Of a stretch of 6,587 nt of DNA, positions 5,524-6,587 are shown piece after piece. The number at the start of each line of letters is the position of its first letter. Position 1 is the first letter of the stretch. The stretch covers positions 1 through 6,587 of the forward strand of contig JBEKHI010000443.1 in the NCBI GenBank assembly GCA_050012355.1, read 5' to 3'. This DNA comes from JBEKHI01 sp050012355 (GTDB taxonomy: Bacteria; Actinomycetota; Actinomycetes; Streptosporangiales; Streptosporangiaceae). Below the pieces are notes generated by a model. That model saw nothing but the letters and a program-made list of their open reading frames with translations, searched no databases and was not told the DNA's origin. A program made the translations under genes and the position numbers.

Positions 5524-6587
5524 TCAGACGGTCGCGGGATATTTGAGACTCAAGACGAGGGGAACCGCCCCGAACGCGTCGCGATACCGCGCGCCGGGTT
5601 TGTCGGGCACGTCTTGCTCGGCGATTCTCGGCCAGCACATCTTCATGTGCTGTGCGGTCAGCCCCGCGACCGAGTACGGGAACTCCATGGCGGACACCCG
5701 GTTACGGCGCAGCAGCCCGCCCCAACGGAAGGCGGCGAACACCTTCGCCAGGTCCAGCACCGACAGCGGCCCCGGTGCCGTCAGGTCGATGCCGTACACC
5801 GCGACCGCCAGCCCCGCGAGGTCGACCGCGCACTGCGCGAGTGCTTCGGACTTCGTCCGGTAGACGGTTCCGTCCGGGTTGGTCTTGCCCAGCTTCTCGC
5901 CGTGTACCGGCGAGTGGCCGGGCCGCGCCGCGCACTGCAGCCAGTCACAGGCGGCCAGCAGTTCCCACGGGATGCCCGCCATCTCGCCCACGTCCCGGTA
6001 CAGCGGTTCGGTGCGGGCCAGCGGAACCTTCGCCGTCGTCACGTAGGCGGTGGCGACCGCGAGCGGGATGTGCGACTGATACTTGGCCGTCGTGATGGTG
6101 GCGGCACCAGGGATGGCGGCGTTAGTCGAGCCCGCCCGCGGCCGCCTGGTAGCGGGCCTCCTGCCTGGCGTCCGCCGGGGCACGGTGGTCCGCGCGGCAG
6201 AACTCTTCGTCGCGGCCGGGGTGGCCGCTGGAGAGGCGGCGCCGGGGATGACGCTGCCGGCGCTGGACGTACCGGCGCTCCCCGTTCCCCCGCTCTCCGT
6301 GTTCGCACTTCCGGCGGCGGTGCTCGTAGCGGTGCTTGCGGCGGGCGTGCCCGCGCCGGTCGCGGGAACCGCTGCCGCCCCGCTGCCGGCGGCCGACTTG
6401 CTGGCCGACGTGGAGGCCGGAGAGCTAGACGCGGCGTGTGTGGTGGTGCTCGGGCTCTGCGCGGTCGCGTCGAACCGGTACAGGTCGTACAGCCGCATCA
6501 GCGAGACGAGCTCACCGCCGTAGCTGGGGTCGGTCGCGTAGACACCCGCCAGGTCGGCGGCGAACGCGTCCGGCAGGTTCCGGTCCG
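5524..6587 (-). CDS. Cell-wall hydrolase: glucosaminidase (GH73-like) end, Ser/Thr/Ala linker, second lysozyme-like domain; 5' end off the window
   Basis: The frame is open to the right edge (first full codon at 6585) and gives 353 residues. The first ~43, including FAADLAGVYATDPSYGGELV and SLMRLYDLYRFD, match the characteristic end of FlgJ/LYZ2-type glucosaminidase domains, which cut the glycan strands of peptidoglycan; the catalytic glutamate would be outside the window. Next comes a ~115-residue linker very rich in Ser, Thr, Ala and Gly, turning Arg/Pro-rich near its end. The final ~190 residues form a second folded domain beginning near TTAKYQSHIPLAVATAYV, with GIPWELLAACDWLQC, a HGEKLG segment, FRWGGLL and a GAVPLVLSLKYPATV end. 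The IPWELLAA start resembles lysozyme/transglycosylase-like domains, but the expected downstream glutamate is not at its usual place, so it may bind rather than cut. Presumably exported. ATG 6498 is internal to the domain and not the real start. Confidence 0.8.
   Translation of the reverse strand, partial: DRNLPDAFAADLAGVYATDPSYGGELVSLMRLYDLYRFDATAQSPSTTTHAASSSPASTSASKSAAGSGAAAVPATGAGTPAASTATSTAAGSANTESGGTGSAGTSSAGSVIPGAASPAATPAATKSSAARTTVPRRTPGRRPATRRPRAGSTNAAIPGAATITTAKYQSHIPLAVATAYVTTAKVPLARTEPLYRDVGEMAGIPWELLAACDWLQCAARPGHSPVHGEKLGKTNPDGTVYRTKSEALAQCAVDLAGLAVAVYGIDLTAPGPLSVLDLAKVFAAFRWGGLLRRNRVSAMEFPYSVAGLTAQHMKMCWPRIAEQDVPDKPGARYRDAFGAVPLVLSLKYPATV

Noticed and set aside
6083..6523. Plus-strand Ala/Val-rich open frame over the hydrolase linker
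   Set aside because: It is the complement of the Ser/Thr/Ala-rich linker; repetitive GC-rich codons produce an apparent hydrophobic protein with no start signal.

Overview
The window is GC-rich with strong G/C third-codon bias. It carries an HNH (13E12-type) nuclease remnant, a class I photolyase with a non-MTHF-type antenna region, an OmpR-family two-component system and a secreted Ala-rich protein. This points to the chromosome, or an integrated accessory region, of a high-GC actinomycete. No tRNA, rRNA, CRISPR array or insertion sequence was seen.

Layout, left to right. (1) Bases 2-136, plus strand: the last 44 residues of an HNH endonuclease-like protein, followed by a strong hairpin, a likely terminator. 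(2) 299-1603, plus: a class I CPD photolyase with all flavin-pocket and tryptophan-triad residues present but an abnormally short, altered C-terminus next to a compositionally odd stretch. (3) 1705-2076, plus: a 123-residue unrecognised soluble protein with a very good ribosome binding site, whose 3' end overlaps the next gene tail to tail. (4) 2069-3274 and 3271-3915, minus: sensor kinase and response regulator in a GTGA-overlapped operon, response regulator first. (5) 3916-4090: a divergent control region holding a direct repeat with 11-base period, an 8-base inverted repeat, and a long hairpin with a UACG loop. (6) 4091-4495, plus: a 134-residue exported protein. (7) 4599-5507 and 5524-6587, minus: a two-gene unit made of a multidomain cell-wall hydrolase (off the right edge) followed by a single-pass, Pro/Trp-rich-tailed exported protein of unknown function.

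The most coherent system is the centre block. The response regulator probably binds the repeats between itself and the secreted-protein gene, controlling its own operon and the exported protein divergently, an envelope-sensing arrangement resembling Cpx/CpxP in logic, though no homology to CpxP is claimed. The right-hand block looks like part of a larger cell-wall or secretion/conjugation module that continues outside the window; that role is inference. The photolyase and the 123-residue protein may simply be neighbours, or part of a stress-related strip.
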